Source: Bordetella parapertussis
GTDB taxonomy: Bacteria; Pseudomonadota; Gammaproteobacteria; Burkholderiales; SG8-39
Direction: 5' to 3'
Length of the DNA stretch: 5,816 bases
Assembly (NCBI GenBank): GCA_945906975.1
Contig: CAMDRY010000227.1
Location: 1-5,816, forward strand
Below are positions 5,651 to 5,816 of this stretch, in pieces (position 1 is the first letter of the stretch; every line of letters begins with the position of its first letter). The notes below the pieces were generated by a model that saw nothing but the letters and a program-made list of their open reading frames with translations, searched no databases and was not told the DNA's origin. Both the position numbers and the translations under genes were made by a program.

Positions 5651-5816
5651 ATGGCTGAACGTCTGCAAAGCATGGGTGAGGAAATTGCCAATAGCGTAAG
5701 CCACGGCCTCGCGCTTGTGGCGGCGATTGCGGCCCTGCCCTTGCTCTTTGTCGCGGCGCGCCAGCTTGGCACGGCCAACGCGGTGGGCATGGCGGTGTTT
5801 GCCGTCACCATGCTGC
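5651..5816 (+). CDS. Hemolysin III / TrhA (YqfA) family membrane protein, N-terminal part (3' end outside the window)
   Basis: Only 55 codons are present. The start MAERLQSMGEEIANSVSHGLALV matches the conserved beginning of hemolysin III/TrhA proteins, where Glu-Glu-Ile-Ala-Asn-Ser-Val-Ser-His-Gly precedes the first membrane helix. His18 is the first of the histidines conserved across this superfamily, which includes the PAQR receptors and alkaline ceramidases. A hydrophobic segment at about residues 20-36 is the first transmembrane helix, and a second begins near 43. Family members have about seven helices in the inner membrane and roughly 200-220 residues; in Escherichia coli the homologue has been linked to membrane lipid balance, and the hemolysin name is historical. 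The start could also be the ATG at 5672, seven codons later; neither has a clear ribosome site. It lies beyond the kor terminator and is probably a separate transcription unit. Confidence 0.8.
   Translation, partial: MAERLQSMGEEIANSVSHGLALVAAIAALPLLFVAARQLGTANAVGMAVFAVTML

Noticed and set aside
5371..5811. 146-codon minus-strand open reading opposite the hemolysin III start and upstream gap
   Set aside because: It overlaps a recognised plus-strand gene, has no recognisable motif and no ribosome site that I can see.

Overview
The window is GC-rich chromosomal DNA, probably from a proteobacterium. I favour a beta- or gammaproteobacterium because of the GC-ending codon use, the GGAG-type ribosome sites, and the type of oxidoreductase operon with a hemolysin III-family neighbour. 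This placement is inference; no rRNA or marker gene is present.

Layout. Positions 1-112 hold the proline-rich C-terminal end of an unidentified plus-strand gene, followed by a strong hairpin. Positions 113-401 are a non-coding leader with a candidate promoter, several small dyads and a clear Shine-Dalgarno site. Positions 402-4087 hold two translationally coupled genes that share an ATGA overlap: a GltD-like FAD/NAD(P) flavoprotein with a C-terminal two-cluster ferredoxin domain, and a fused gamma-alpha subunit of a 2-oxoacid:acceptor oxidoreductase (korA). An unusual 155-base gap with long C and G runs follows. The thiamine-diphosphate-binding beta subunit (korB) occupies 4243-5298. Its stop codon lies inside a degenerate 7-base TAG-rich repeat array, which is followed by an intrinsic terminator. 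About 280 bases without a recognised gene lead to the start of a hemolysin III/TrhA-family membrane protein that runs off the window at 5816.

How the genes work together. KorA and KorB should form the catalytic unit that decarboxylates a 2-oxoacid, most likely 2-oxoglutarate, to its acyl-CoA and passes electrons to the [4Fe-4S] cluster of KorB. No separate delta/ferredoxin subunit is encoded nearby. The flavoprotein carries its own 2x[4Fe-4S] domain plus FAD and NAD(P) sites, so it is the likely electron exit to NADP+, or the entry from NADPH in the reductive direction. This matches the architecture of the 2-oxoglutarate:NADP+ oxidoreductase (KorABC) described from the aromatic-degrading denitrifier Azoarcus evansii. 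I see no wholly new system here. The less explained parts are the structured korA-korB gap and the heptamer array at the end of korB.
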